From Bullera alba (lineage: Eukaryota > Basidiomycota > Tremellomycetes > Tremellales > Bulleraceae): 64,000 bases of DNA. This document shows, piece by piece, positions 35,641-46,859 of the stretch. The first letter of the stretch is position 1; each line of letters opens with the position of its first letter. The notes under the pieces are model-generated. The model saw only the letters and a list, made by a program, of their open reading frames with translations, made no database searches and was not told where the DNA came from. Location of the stretch: positions 992,001 to 1,056,000 of the forward strand of contig BCIX01000002.1 in the NCBI GenBank assembly GCA_001600095.1. The letters are read 5' to 3'. The position numbers and the translations under genes are program-made.

Positions 35641-37832
35641 CTAGCTACAATATCTGCCTACAACAAAGCCGGGTGCATGATACGTATCTGCAAACACGCG
35701 AATGTTGAATGCTACAATCTTGCTCATGCGTTGTACAACAGCTCGTATCTCGCTGGCGACGAGTTCCATTCCTGCAGACTTGATGATCTCGTCGTCTCTC
35801 CCCGGATCGGCAATGCTAGCGCGTAGGATCGCTGGACCTTTGGGAAGTAGTGCGCCGACGACCGAATCATCGGCCTCCGAGTCTAAACCTTGGTCATCGA
35901 GGGAGAGAGTCGGGTCCCGCGAGGTGTAATGTGTTAGAAGCTGGGTGATTACCAGGCGTAGTCGTTTCAGCGTGGCGAGGTAGAGGGGGGAAGTCTTGGT
36001 GATGTTGGAAGCGAAAAAGGTGTCAAGGGTGAGGGCGATGGCGGAGACTTGACTCGGACTCTTGCTGATCCTCGCAGCGAGACAGAATGCTAGGTCGGAA
36101 TCCGGGGTTGGCCGCAGAGAGCCTGAAGTCTGGAGAATCGCTTCAATGTCATTCTTTGCGGCCAGAGCACATTTGAAAGAGGAGTGGGCCCGGAAACCGA
36201 CCAGAGCGATGTTGAGGACTGCCAGATCGACGACTTCGGCATGGAAGTTCTTGATCCTCCGAGAGTCCATGACGAAAACCTCGGGCACGTCGACCTTTGA
36301 CGACGTAGCGACTTCGGCAATCTGGATTCCAGCTATCCCAGAGAGACGTCTTTGGATGATCGGTGGCCAGTCGTTCTCGGACCAATCTGCACAGACCAGA
36401 TCGACAAAGCCGTCCATCACTGAGCGATAGATGAGCTCGTTCCGGGGTATCAGGGTTCGGGTGGGGGGAGGCAAGCTCCTTAGCACTCGAACTGATGCCG
36501 AGCGTATCCACTGTCGGGTGGTGGACTCTGTGAATGATCGGTTGTGGAGGCGAGCGGCAAAGGCGGCATATTCGTGCGAGACTGCAGATTTCCAGAGATA
36601 GGGCCGGAGTGCGTGAACCTGGTGGTTGGCAATGTCCTGGCATCAGTAATGGGACAAACGAAGAAACTCACAAGCTTCATCTCTTCCACGCAATCAAAGC
36701 ATTGCCTGAGACCCAAAGCTACGTCTCCGGAAAGAGCAGTTTGAACCATGGTGTCCACCATGCCATCCCTGACTGGAGCGCAGTGCACCTTGATGGCCTC
36801 GCCGAGCATGTTGAATATACCAAGATCAAACACCCCTCGGCGGACTTGACACGTGAGAAAGTCGGGGTCGAGGGCAAAGTACAGCTCGGGCACGAGAGCG
36901 TGGGTGATGGTAGGGCAATTGACCTCGTGAGCTGCAAGGGCTTCTCGGGAGAATGAATGGGCAAAGTGGTTTGGACAAGGGGTAGTCGAGCCCATGAGCG
37001 AAATGAGAATGTCACGCAGTGCTAAGGTCAGCGAGGTCACGGGGTTTTACTCACTTTTGATCAACTCTGGTAACCGAGACGCCCACTTGGTCTCCTGCAT
37101 CTTCCACCAGGCCTTCTCCGAGAGATCCAAGCTCCATCGGCCGCAGCAACATCCAGGCTCCTTTTCCTTGGTCGCAATGATGGACTCGTCGATCTTGCCT
37201 TTCGATCCCGTGACCCGCCATCGTGTACACCTGCAACCGTCCTCTAGCTCGTTGGCGATGCTCTCCCAGTACATGTCTGCGACAGCGCACGAGGAGAGGC
37301 CTGTGGTGCTGACGGGACGAAAGGCAAGGGCGTCAAAGAGGAGGTCGTGCCGCAGCTGAGGGTTCTTGAGTATCTCATTGGCGTCGAGAGACTTTAGCGA
37401 GGCCGGGTTGATTGGCGGCTGACGGGACGCAACGAGGACTTGGCTCGGCTTCCGAAGCTCTCGGCGTAGGCGTACCGCATTTCTCTCTGCTGCTTTCAAG
37501 ACCTGCCTCTCAGTGCGGTAATTGGTGGTATTGGGTTTCGCTCGCTTTGGTGCGGGAAGTGATGATGAGCGGTGTCGCTTTGGTGGCGGGATGGACGAAG
37601 AGGAGACCGAGCGGTTCAGAGGTTCAGATGTGAGCAGACTGGATTCGCTGGGCCAATAAGTCGATCCCTGGAGATACGAAGGACCAGCTTCCGACTCGTC
37701 GTTCCATGTCACGGCGGCGACCGGCGAAGTAGCCGGTAGGCTCAGCTTGTTGGATTCGACGACACATTCGGCTTGCTCTCTCGATGGTCTATGTGTCTGC
37801 AGCGGCGACGACGGCAAGTGGTTGGGGTCCAT
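35641..37832 (-). CDS. SOK1: SOK1/TCP11-family protein
   Basis: T-complex-11 domain protein; the budding yeast member Sok1 suppresses loss of cAMP-dependent kinase and is linked to glucose/PKA signalling. The start is ATG 37832 (MDPNHLPSSPLQTHRPSRE). The N-terminal third is Ser/Pro-rich with a basic segment (PPPKRHRSSSLPAPKRAKP) that could be a nuclear localisation signal. The TCP11 region begins near NEILKNPQLRHDLLFDALAF and includes MYWESIANELEDGCRCTRWR, a Cys-rich insert (GCCCGR), LRDILISLMGS, FDLGIFNMLGEAIKVHCAPV and LGLRQCFDCVEEMKLDIANH. It ends FADTYHAPGFVVGRYCS. The gene has at least three exons. The FNMLGEAIKxHCAPxRD stretch is the family hallmark, so assignment is firm, biochemical role not. 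Confidence 0.88.
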
Positions 37833-38888
37833 GGTGTGTAGTTGGCGTGGTTGTCTGGGATCTAGTCATTGTAAGCAGTGAATATAGCTCGCGCTCGACC
37901 CGTCGACCTACTGTTTATGCGGTTTGAGTTGGAAAGATGGCTTTGAGTGATCTGCGCTTGTTGGTAGAGTCCAGATCGGATTCGGGGGTAGTACTTAGAG
38001 CTGGGCTGTTTAGCAATCCTGTATTCGGCAGACGTTGATGGTCGTGATTGCAATCGAGGCTGTGGGCGCTTTGGGTCTATATACGAAAGGGATGGTTTCA
38101 CGGGGTTCAACGGGGAGCTTTGAGGCAGTGTGTCGAAGACGCAAAGTGGTGAAACGCCGGCGCCGAATGATAGTGGGAGTCGGCCATGATGGCACCCGTT
38201 GGTCTGTTCCCGAACCACATGCACTGGCTAGGTCGACATACCACAGTGACTAGAAGTGAGCATCAGACAAAAAGACGGGAACTCCATGACACCTGTGGCG
38301 TCTGAGCGAAGCTGAACGTTGATGGTTTAGCCTAGGGTTTAGCTTACGGCCTAAGCTTATTGCTGTGAGTACCAATCCTTCGTGCTCTGCCTTTCCCTTC
38401 GGCAGCAGAGTATGTACTCACCGCAACTACCGTACGTTCAATTGCCATGACTCATGCTTAAACACCTGATGGAGAAGCGGGAACTGGAAGGCTCCGGTTT
38501 GTTGCTGTATTCTGCAGCTGCTGCAACGTCGGTGAATCCGGGTGATTCTGCGGCCGTGGGCTGCCGTGGGATTGCGTGGAACACGAGTGCGAATGTCCGA
38601 GACAGCATCTTAGAGTTGGGCTTCTTCCTGCTTCTTCTGGCGCTATGCATGATGCGGTGGTATAGGCGCTGATTTCCTGGTCGTCGATCTCCAGCCGATC
38701 CCCGCCGTTCATGTCGGATGCGGCTCGGTGTACGGAAGGGAAAGTGAAACTTGCGCCTCATTGCGTAGTTCGACTCAAATTGTCATAATGAGGCAGTGAG
38801 AGCCAGTGGCATTCTATGAGTGAGTCAGACATGACATGACAAGCAATGAGCATAGTATGCATGGCCAGCAAAAGGTGCCAGGAGGACC

Positions 38889-38935
38889 CACGCGCACGCG
38901 CACGCGCACGCAAGCGCAAGCGCACGCAAGCAGCG
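38889..38935. repeat. Alternating CGCACG / GCAAGC low-complexity tract
   Basis: Repeated CGCACG and CGCAAG hexamers, largely alternating purine and pyrimidine, which could adopt Z-DNA under torsion. It is non-coding. Confidence 0.75.
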
Positions 38936-40368
38936 CCAAAATGAGGACTACCCGTTGCTAAAGCTCCTGATGACCACGAAGCTATCTTACCAATGACCTT
39001 GGTCTTATTGCTCGTCATGAGATATTAAGGTTGTTCGGCAGCAGTTACCACCTGTTACCACCAGCGGGTGCCCAGCGGCCGGCGCTGCCGAGCCCGAGTT
39101 CTTTCGGAGCCGCACCTAGCCGCACCCAAGCCTGCTCAGCTGCTCAAGCCCTCGCCCTACGCTAGCTCAGATCCCCACTATCGCCTGATCTCAGACTCTG
39201 TACTGCGCGATCTTCATTGACGACCCCCTTCTTGCATGCCAGCTCCCTCCTAGTCTTCCTAAATTGCCCCCCCCCCCTCCTCCGCATGGGCTTTCATCAG
39301 ATCCCGTAAGGATGCACGTTCAAGGTGCACCTTACTGTAATCCAAGGCTGACGGATCTGTTCCCGGAGGTGACCATGACCCACGGCACTTTTTCGACCGA
39401 GCATGTGTTCAGGACCAATGTTGTCCAGTAGGTAGAGGTCATTGATATACATCCGAGAGGTGTCCACGCCGATAGTCGCAGGCAGACGCCTGCCTCTGCC
39501 TGCCTGCCGCCGACTTCCCGATCAGGTTCACCAGGGTTCACCGGCTGTGCCGGTCCAGGTCTCAGATCTCAGATCCATTGAGCATCTCGCGGTATCCCGG
39601 GACGGGAAGAGCGGGAAGTACTTCCGACCCGAAGTGCAATTCAGCAGTGGTGATTGGAGGTGATTAGGCCGAAGAGCTGACGCCTCATGCTCTCTCATGC
39701 TGCACTCGTCCCGTCAATCGCTAATATGACAAGTCCAAACAGGTCCAAACCCTTTTCCTAACTCACTCATTTTCTATCCTTTAGCGACGAAGGACAGCGA
39801 TGGACCCCGGGGCCAAATGTGTGAGTAAGGGTCAGGTCAAATCAGATCACAAGGTTTGAAGCGCTGCAACAACAAAAGTCCACGTCTCGGTGGCAACCAT
39901 ATCTTCCTGGCAACCTAAAAGATCGTCCACGTCATTGAGAACGCACCGGGAGCATTAGCTGGCGGCTCAAGATCGCTACCTGTCGCTGACTTGGTGTAGA
40001 TGACAATCAGCCCCGGGCCTCAAGCCAGCTCAAGCCCGCTCAAGCCCAAGGCGACAGGCGAGCGGCCATCAACTCGTATATCGTATATACAGAATTCATT
40101 GACAGGCGACTCAGGGTCTATTGGCTATTGTAATCAGGGTTCGCCATTCCTCTAATGATTAGAAATATTTCTAATTACATGTGCGGAACCAAATTTCGAA
40201 AAGGATGCTATGCTCTAAGGTAGGTGGTAGGGATTTATCTGAGTACGAGTACTATTGATGAGTATTGATGCATGGAGGTCATTCGCACGGCTTGTATAAA
40301 ATACTACCTACCCGAAGGCGCGACGACGTTGGTGGTTGGCGGTGGCCTTGGCCCCGCGGTGTTTCGAG

Positions 40369-40384
40369 CCGGCGCGCGCGCCGG
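40369..40384. other. Perfect 16-bp GC palindrome
   Basis: CCGGCGCGCGCGCCGG reads identically on both strands. It lies about 240 bp upstream of the RecQ-like gene and might be a binding site or a local structure; there is no other evidence. Confidence 0.6.
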
Positions 40385-40625
40385 TTCACTTATATTGTTC
40401 GAGGTCAACTGACTCAACTCGAGGTGGACCTCCGAGGTGCTCGTCGAAGACTTTTAGATCGGCGAGAGCAGCAATCGGACAGTCCCATACACATCCTTCG
40501 ATCAGTCAAACTTAGCAAAGGTCAAGCTGCAATCGTTTGACCCATTCCTGTGTACTCTCAATCCCGCTTCCGCATCCCAGTCTCCACAACTCAAATTTCA
40601 AACTCCACCTCGACACCCGACCTCA

Positions 40626-42930
40626 ATGAACGTGTTCAGGCTAGATTGGGAAGATGACTACCCAGAGAGACCCTGCACAGACTCATGCTGCGTGCCCAAG
40701 CCCCATGTCCCAGATCCTCTCGAGGGCCTCATTGGGATCGAAAGGGTGTGGTTGCCGCAATACTCGGCTGAAGACGCGGGGAAATATGCATCCGACATGT
40801 CATCTAGTCCTCTCCCACGACTTACGACTTTCGACCCCCAAGCCGTCCAGGCCAAGATGTCGGCGCGATTCCCGGATATGAAAATCCACCCATGGCAGAT
40901 GGAAACGGCTTTAGGAATAGCAAAGGGAGAATGTAGGATACTATTGTCGCCAATGGACACGGACAACAGTCCGATCTGGATCTCTTTGATGGAGGGCATT
41001 GGCTCCCATATCCAGGAGGACAGGGGAGTAGTCCTTTTCGTTAGCCTCACAAGGAACATGAAGCATCGACCGGTATGTCCCTACTCCTTATACCCGCTGA
41101 CTATAGATCGACCGTCTCAGAGAACAAGGATATACAGCGTACGATGTCAATACGGACGCGGAGGACGATCCAGCCTACAAAGCATCGTCCAGGGCTGAAA
41201 GAGGGTTCTACTTCTTGACACCTGAACTGATGTCCTGTAGTATCCGAATGCGGAAGCTCCTCAGCTGGGTTTTGTTCAAGAGGCTCTGCGTCGCCCTCAT
41301 CGTGGACGATGCGCACATGGTTGACGTCCTGGGCGACACAACCGATCCGAGACTACTCGATATCTGGGAAGCGACGGAGACACTCAGCCCCGATATACCA
41401 TTTTTATTTCTGTCGTCGTCGGCACAAACCAAGCAGATCACAACCATCTACGACTCTTTCCGACTCACTTGTCGCTTCATCAGCGGCATCGACGCTGGGA
41501 GTCGACGCGACAACATCTTTTACGAGATTCGACCCTTTATCAAGCCCTCGGACTCTTACGCCGATCTGGCAATCTTCTTCGAGCCACACCTGCTGCCCGT
41601 CGGAGTTGGCGAGGACGATAGGCCTTTCCACCCGAAGGACATCCAGGACATACCTTGCAATCCTCACCTCCTCCCACGCATGATCATCTTTGTGAAAACC
41701 CTGGAGGATTGCCTTTCGGCGCAATACGCACTGTTTATGCTGCTTCCACGTCAATTCGGGGGGCTGATCGAAATCTACCAACCCCCCGGACAGATCCGAA
41801 AGTCGCAACTTGCAAGATTGAAGAAGGGTCGTGCACTGCGTATTCTCATCGCCTGCGAAGCCTTCGGAGTCGACGTCGACGTCCCAAATGTCCATATCGT
41901 CGTCCAGTGGGGAGATGTGCCCACGTTCTTGGCTCTCGAGCGACGGCTAGGTCAAGGCGGAACAGGCCCCGAGGCTATCAACTGTCGAGCCGTTTGGTTT
42001 GCCCCGAACGCGTACTTTGGTCCTCTTTCCCCGTCGGATTCCTCTCTACCGACACAACCTGTGACCAAACAACCTGTTCTGACTTCGGACACTGCATATC
42101 AACGTCGGAATGCTCTACACAGTCGAGACCCTACGCTTTACCACATGTGCAACCCTCCGCCCGGCGGCTGTATTCGAGAAATTCGTCAAGCAGCACTTCA
42201 TCCCAAGGTCATGCCATGGTTCAAAGACGACTTCGGTTGTGAATGGAATGTGCTCGATACCGACCGACAAATTCCCCTGTGTCCCGAACGGTGCTGCTCA
42301 TTGTGCCTCTGGTCATATCTCAAGTTCGGAAAGGAATCTGCGCCGGTGAAAAGAGCAGAAAAGGCGGCGGCTCAGTTTCGAGAAGAGGGCTACATTTGGG
42401 AAGCAGATGAGGATGCTCGATGGCGGATGAAGGTCGCTCTCCCCCTCGCTCGTCGATTCCAATTGAGTTGGCACACAGCTAAGCGCAAGGCCGAGGCGAC
42501 AAAGGCTACAAGAGCTTTCACAGTTCTTCGACCACCAACAGCTGCCCAGAAAATCGAAAAGTCGGATCCAAAGAGACCCGTTTCTCAAACTCAGAAAGAT
42601 CAACTGGGTCGTCAGCTCCGTCAGCTTCGCGCCAAGATGTTCCGAGAGGATCAGACTTTCCGTTATATTGACCAGGTCTATTCAGATGGGGCGATCGATC
42701 AAATCACGGGTGCTGCTACGCGTATCTTGGGAGCAGGGGAGGATATCACGCCCGACTGGCTCAAAGCCCCGCGCTTTGCCTGGCTGTCCATTGGGACCGA
42801 TGAGCTTCCAGCCTTGGTAAACGAGCTCAACGCCTGGCGCAGAGGAATAGTAGAGGGGAGTAATACTGGTGGCCAAAGACCACAATCTGAGGAGTCGCCG
42901 GCGGGAGGGGAGGCCGGCACAAGTGGTTAG
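40626..42930 (+). CDS. Degenerate RecQ-like helicase, probably ATPase-dead
   Basis: A 756-residue protein from exons 40626-41072 and 41107-42930 (intron GTATGT...CTGACTATAG). It follows RecQ order: a motif 0-like stretch IHPWQMETALGIAKGECR, then LLSPMDTDNSP (106-116) where RecQ has PTGSGKS; a Ia-like region SLTRN...IDRLREQGYTAYDVN; FYFLTPELM; motif II as VDDAH (215-219) instead of DEAH; SSSA in place of motif III TATA; IIFVKTLEDC; motif V AFGVDVDVPNVHIVVQWGD (from 401); motif VI as RRLGQGGTG (428-436), lacking the second arginine. Thus the fold is recognisable but the Walker A lysine is gone and other catalytic residues are changed. A Cys cluster CPERCCSLC (541-549) resembles a RecQ zinc module. 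C-terminal ~200 residues are charged. An untested DNA-binding or structural role is possible. Confidence 0.8.
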
Positions 42931-43177
42931 ATCGCGCAGGGTCTGAAGGACTGGGAGGAGGAAGGGCAGCAGGTGTGCGATTGAGGAAACTTCACAGGGC
43001 CTGTGCCTCCAGGTACTGGAATGTGTTGATGACTTCATGAACCCGATCCATTCAACATCAAGTAGCATGGCTCTGAGACCTGTGTCAACCTTATCTTCCC
43101 ACTGATCAGAATCATCAACGGAAAGGGCCTGAATTTGAACGACCCAGTGCATGACCTTACGGCGTCTATAGACCCCT

Positions 43178-44874
43178 CTATTTCTTTGGCTCGCACACCG
43201 ACTCCCAGTCGCTCCACCTGTCTACTCTCTCCTCGATCCACTTTTCGAACGTGGACCACTTGCAGCTGCCCGCGACACCGTCATCGCAGCCACCCATGAC
43301 CTCTTGCTTTCCGTTGATCACCACTCTGGCGTACGACTCCTCGTCGTCCCTGAACCTCTCCAGTGCGACGTGACCCAGGAAGGAGACAAGGTGAGAGGTT
43401 CTCCATGATCGTCCGTCCACTCGATGGTCTAGCGGCAGAGGCTCGGAAGCTGGGTGGGCGAGTTCGGTCGAGTTGTACAGGTTCAAGAAGACGGCCACAA
43501 AGGCCGGCGATTCTCGGTGCGTAAAGGATGGGAAGAGGCTGGAGGTCAGCTACGCAAGAGTGAGGAATGCTCACAATTGACTGTGAGTGGCGTTGGGCGG
43601 GAGCTGTGGCCCTGGAAGGTGCGGGTCTTTGCCCAGAGCCTCGGAGTGCTCGGCATCCTTTCCATTGAGCAAGTGTACCGCCGTCTTGACCCATGGCATA
43701 CCGAGGTAAGGTGAAAAGTATGATCCGTAACCAATAGCATGGTACCATCGGATGTCAAAGTAGTACTCGACGTCTCTCCACTCCTCGTCGGTGAACAAGT
43801 GGCAGAAGTTGGAGTCACCCTGGGCGATAGTCTCGTAACCGCAAAGCTAGCATCAGCGAAGTTCCTTGGACTGACTCACCATCTGCATCGCGAGAATGTC
43901 CTGGTCAGACAATTTTGGAGCGAGTTCTGGAATGTAGCTGGCGAGTCTCTCCTTCACCGCCGGTGCGTAAACGGCCAACCACTCGTTTGCCGGTTTCAAC
44001 GAGCTGACTTTTTCCCAAGCATCGCACGCTTTCTGCCGTCAGCAATGCCCACCAACTATCACTCACATGAGGAGTAAGCGATCTATCCCAGTCCTTTGCC
44101 TTGTTGGGGACCTCAATCAATTGCACAACCTCTCCATCTCCCTCGCCTCTGTCTCCCGACTGGTGCTTTGGGAACGATCCCCGGATGTACGCTTTGGCCG
44201 AGTCAATGTCCCTCTGTGAAGAAGCGGTCCAGACCTGTCATCAGCTCGATTCCGGGGCCATGACGCACCTTGTACGTCGACTTCTTCATTTTCTTGTCCT
44301 TCTTGCCCTTGAGCGAGGTCTTCTTCTTCGATGGGAAGAGGTCGCCGTATTGCTTTCGGATATACCTCCCGAGCATCTATCGGGTTAGTACTGAAAATTG
44401 TTTTGACCCACCCTTGCGTCGTTCTTGCCCCTATCGCTGATCTCCTCGAGTTTCTCCTCGACGATTGGCGTTTGCCAGGTCTTCAAGAAGCCCCATGGGC
44501 CGTTGTCTGGCAGTTTCGACTTGTCGAATTGAGCGACTTTCTCGATGAACGGTTGCATCGTGTCCTCGTACTCGTCATCATTGCCGAGGATGGCCTATAG
44601 TCAGCGTAATCTTCGTGACGGGACTCACTGAATGTCTGATAAGAAGAGCGACTCTTTCGAGCTTGCATCCTGGTGGCAAAGGCGCTGGCTGCTCTGCTGG
44701 GATGAAGAATGGGGAGATTGCAGAGAGGTCTACAGATCAGCCCTGATCGTGATCTCGGGACTCACGCTTCAACGGGTCAATCTGCTGCGGCAGGTCAAAC
44801 ACCTGCTGGGTCGGGGTCGCGGCAGCCTGTAGAGCCAGAGCTCCGAGGAGGAGGCTGAGGCTGAGAGCGTTCAT
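43178..44874 (-). CDS. Secreted histidine acid phosphatase
   Basis: Histidine-phosphatase-superfamily enzyme expected to hydrolyse phosphomonoesters outside the cell or in the vacuole. The start ATG 44874 opens a signal peptide, MNALSLSLLLGALALQAAA. The catalytic N-terminal motif spans an intron and reads VALLIRHSAILGNDDEYED, i.e. RHS-x-I-x-G-N-D, not the canonical RHGxRxP. The middle has LEEISDRGKNDARMLGRYIR, KVWTASSQRDIDSAKAYIRG and FCHLFTDEEW; the second catalytic region reads FPSFTHRESPAFVAVFLNLY, with HRE where phytases have HD, and is followed by RTSHLVSFLGHVALERF. It ends DWESVCEPKK. About eight exons. Similar RHS/HRE variants occur in a fungal subfamily, from memory, so activity is likely but substrate unknown. 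Convergent with the RecQ-like gene (247 bp). Confidence 0.87.
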
Positions 44875-45387
44875 GGCGGAGTAGATGTCGAATAACAAGT
44901 CGTGGTCGATGGCCCGTTTTGTTTGATGGTTTCTCTTCATAAAATCCTGGGCCGAGCTTGCTGATGCGACGTCATCCAGGCACGGGACAAGCGGTTCCGG
45001 TAAGCTGGTAACGGATATTTGGGTGGGGTCGGGTCAGTGTTGCTTGGATGTCCTTTGATGCTACATACATGCATCAAATTCGTTCACAGTCTTTCTGTAC
45101 GAGTGTCCGGGCTCTGATGGTCATCATCTGCCTGCCCAGAGGCGCCGATGTGGCTCGAGACGATCGCACCAGTTCCCGATACCATACTGCCAGATCGGGA
45201 GAGGACGAGCTACTTTTGAGTTGCCGCTGTTTTAATGCCGTCATTACACCCTCGATCGGAAGAGGAGGTGGAGATAGAGGGACAGATTCTCCCATTGACA
45301 GACCTCGTCAACATTGGGGGTACTAACCTTGTATCTCCTGAATATATCATATCCACATCGTGAAGCGTCAACATCATTACTGTCACC
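44875..45387. promoter_or_regulatory. Divergent promoter acid phosphatase / disordered protein
   Basis: A 513-bp interval between divergent starts. A GAATATATCATATCC stretch near 45341 may serve as a TATA element for the right-hand gene. No clear phosphate-response motif (CACGTG) was seen. Confidence 0.45.
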
Positions 45388-46848
45388 ATGGCGCCCTTAT
45401 CCTTCCTCAAGCACGGAGACAAGGCGTCCACAGCACAACAGACACCACCGCCGCCCTTCCTCTCTTCCGGATCCGGAGGCGAGAGTCCCACTGGCAGATC
45501 CTTCTCAGCCAGATTACTCCGACGCAGGCCGTCTGTCAGTGCGAAGAGCGTGGATACGAGCTCCACGAGCGAGGTTGCGAGTCCGGTACGAACCTCAAGC
45601 TCATCACAATTTACCGAATCACCCGGCCTTCCCAGAGAACCACCTCGCCGGGGGAGCGAGTCGGCCGTCCCAAGTGAGCCCTGGGGAAGAGTTGGAGTGG
45701 TGGTAATCAACGCCGGGCCATCCAGAACCACTGGACATCCATTCATAACGCAAATGTCGCAACAAGCCTATCGTGAAGCCAATGGTCTCTTCCAGGAACC
45801 CGACACTCTTACTCCAGCACCAGTCTACCCTACAGCGTTGTCACCTCCTAGAAGACCTATGCCAAAGTCACCTCGAGCGGGTAGATCCGTAGACTCGCCA
45901 ACACCTCCATCGCCCACACGATTGTTCACAACGACTCCGACTCGGCCTACCGCAATGAACGCAGAGTGGTTATCGAGAAAACCCTCCACGGGCCGGCGGA
46001 GAAACCCCTCCTTGGGAAGCGCAGCACCCATACGCTCGTCGCGGGATCGCACAATCAGCTCATCGTCTGGCGAAGCATCCACCTCTGGTCTCGAGTCAGA
46101 GGACGGCGATGTGGGATATACCAAGCAAATGCCTATCAATGTCCCTAGTGGTGGGCCATATGAAGTAGAGGTGGGCTGCGTCGATGCGAGATTGGAAGAC
46201 GAAGAGGAGATCAAATGGGTGGTGACAATACGACGGAAGAAACCGACCTCGGAACCTCCCCTCCCTCCGTCCTCTCCACTCCAACTTTCGACCGCTTCGT
46301 CTGTCGCTTATGCACCATCCACTGCATCCAGTATCAACCTCTCCCTATCCCTGGACCAGCCTACCGGCAAGCTCGTCTTTATTGCCTTTCCTATGGATAT
46401 CCAAGCGACGCCTCGGCGCAAACCCGGGCCGCTAAAGTCGGCTACACCGACTCGCAGACCTATCACACCACCGCCTCGCGACCTCGCACACAAAGACACG
46501 CCACCGCCCGCACCCAATCCAAACCACTCTTCACCACCCACAACGCCGCCCCAGTTACGCGCTACGAAACGAATTTCCGAGAGCTCAATGTGGCCCTCGC
46601 CAAGCAAGAGTGGACGTCGGTCTCCGTCAGTCGGCAGCAGTGGCGTGACAAATACATCGACTCCTTCACCCCGGTCGAGCGAGGTATGGACACCTAGGCG
46701 TACCCGGATGGTCAGCGCGAATGAATTGAACGGAGGATTATACGCCACTGGCACAGTAGATGGGATGAGCGAGGAATTAGAGTCGACAACGTTGGACAGC
46801 CCACCGCGGATCACTCAATCTAGAAATTTTAAACCGGGTTACATCTAA
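45388..46848 (+). CDS. Disordered Pro/Ser/Thr-rich protein, unknown
   Basis: A single uninterrupted frame of 486 residues starting at an ATG in good context (CACCATGG). I do not recognise it. The sequence is dominated by Ser, Pro, Thr and Arg with many SP/TP sites (e.g. RSVDSPTPPSPTRLF, TPTRRPITPPPRD), suited to proline-directed kinases. Two islands look ordered: WGRVGVVVINAGPSR (about residue 100), and GGPYEVEVGCVDARLEDEEE followed by IKWVVTIRRKKP and, further on, KLVFIAFPMDIQ, which could form a small beta domain split by a low-complexity insert. The C-terminus ends RITQSRNFKPGYI. The stop codon lies only 11 bp from the TAH18 stop on the other strand. Absence of introns is unusual here. Confidence 0.75.
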   Translation: MAPLSFLKHGDKASTAQQTPPPPFLSSGSGGESPTGRSFSARLLRRRPSVSAKSVDTSSTSEVASPVRTSSSSQFTESPGLPREPPRRGSESAVPSEPWGRVGVVVINAGPSRTTGHPFITQMSQQAYREANGLFQEPDTLTPAPVYPTALSPPRRPMPKSPRAGRSVDSPTPPSPTRLFTTTPTRPTAMNAEWLSRKPSTGRRRNPSLGSAAPIRSSRDRTISSSSGEASTSGLESEDGDVGYTKQMPINVPSGGPYEVEVGCVDARLEDEEEIKWVVTIRRKKPTSEPPLPPSSPLQLSTASSVAYAPSTASSINLSLSLDQPTGKLVFIAFPMDIQATPRRKPGPLKSATPTRRPITPPPRDLAHKDTPPPAPNPNHSSPPTTPPQLRATKRISESSMWPSPSKSGRRSPSVGSSGVTNTSTPSPRSSEVWTPRRTRMVSANELNGGLYATGTVDGMSEELESTTLDSPPRITQSRNFKPGYI

Positions 46849-46859
46849 ACCTTATGTAT

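Larger units (their letters stand above)
37833..40625. other. Long divergent gene-free interval (2.8 kb)
   Basis: Between SOK1 and the RecQ-like gene. No supported ORF; open frames lack ATG or motifs. It includes an alternating purine-pyrimidine tract at 38889-38935, an 11-C run at 39267-39277, CTCAAGCC repeats near 40020-40050, and a perfect 16-bp GC palindrome at 40369-40384 about 240 bp upstream of the RecQ-like start. Confidence 0.55.

Noticed and set aside
38330..38365. TTTAGCCTAGGGTTTAGC stretch, and a similar one near 62118, as telomere-like DNA
   Set aside because: Single imperfect units without an array.
40265..40540. 91-codon frame upstream of the RecQ-like gene
   Set aside because: Arg-rich low-complexity translation of GC-rich promoter DNA; no splice link to the gene.
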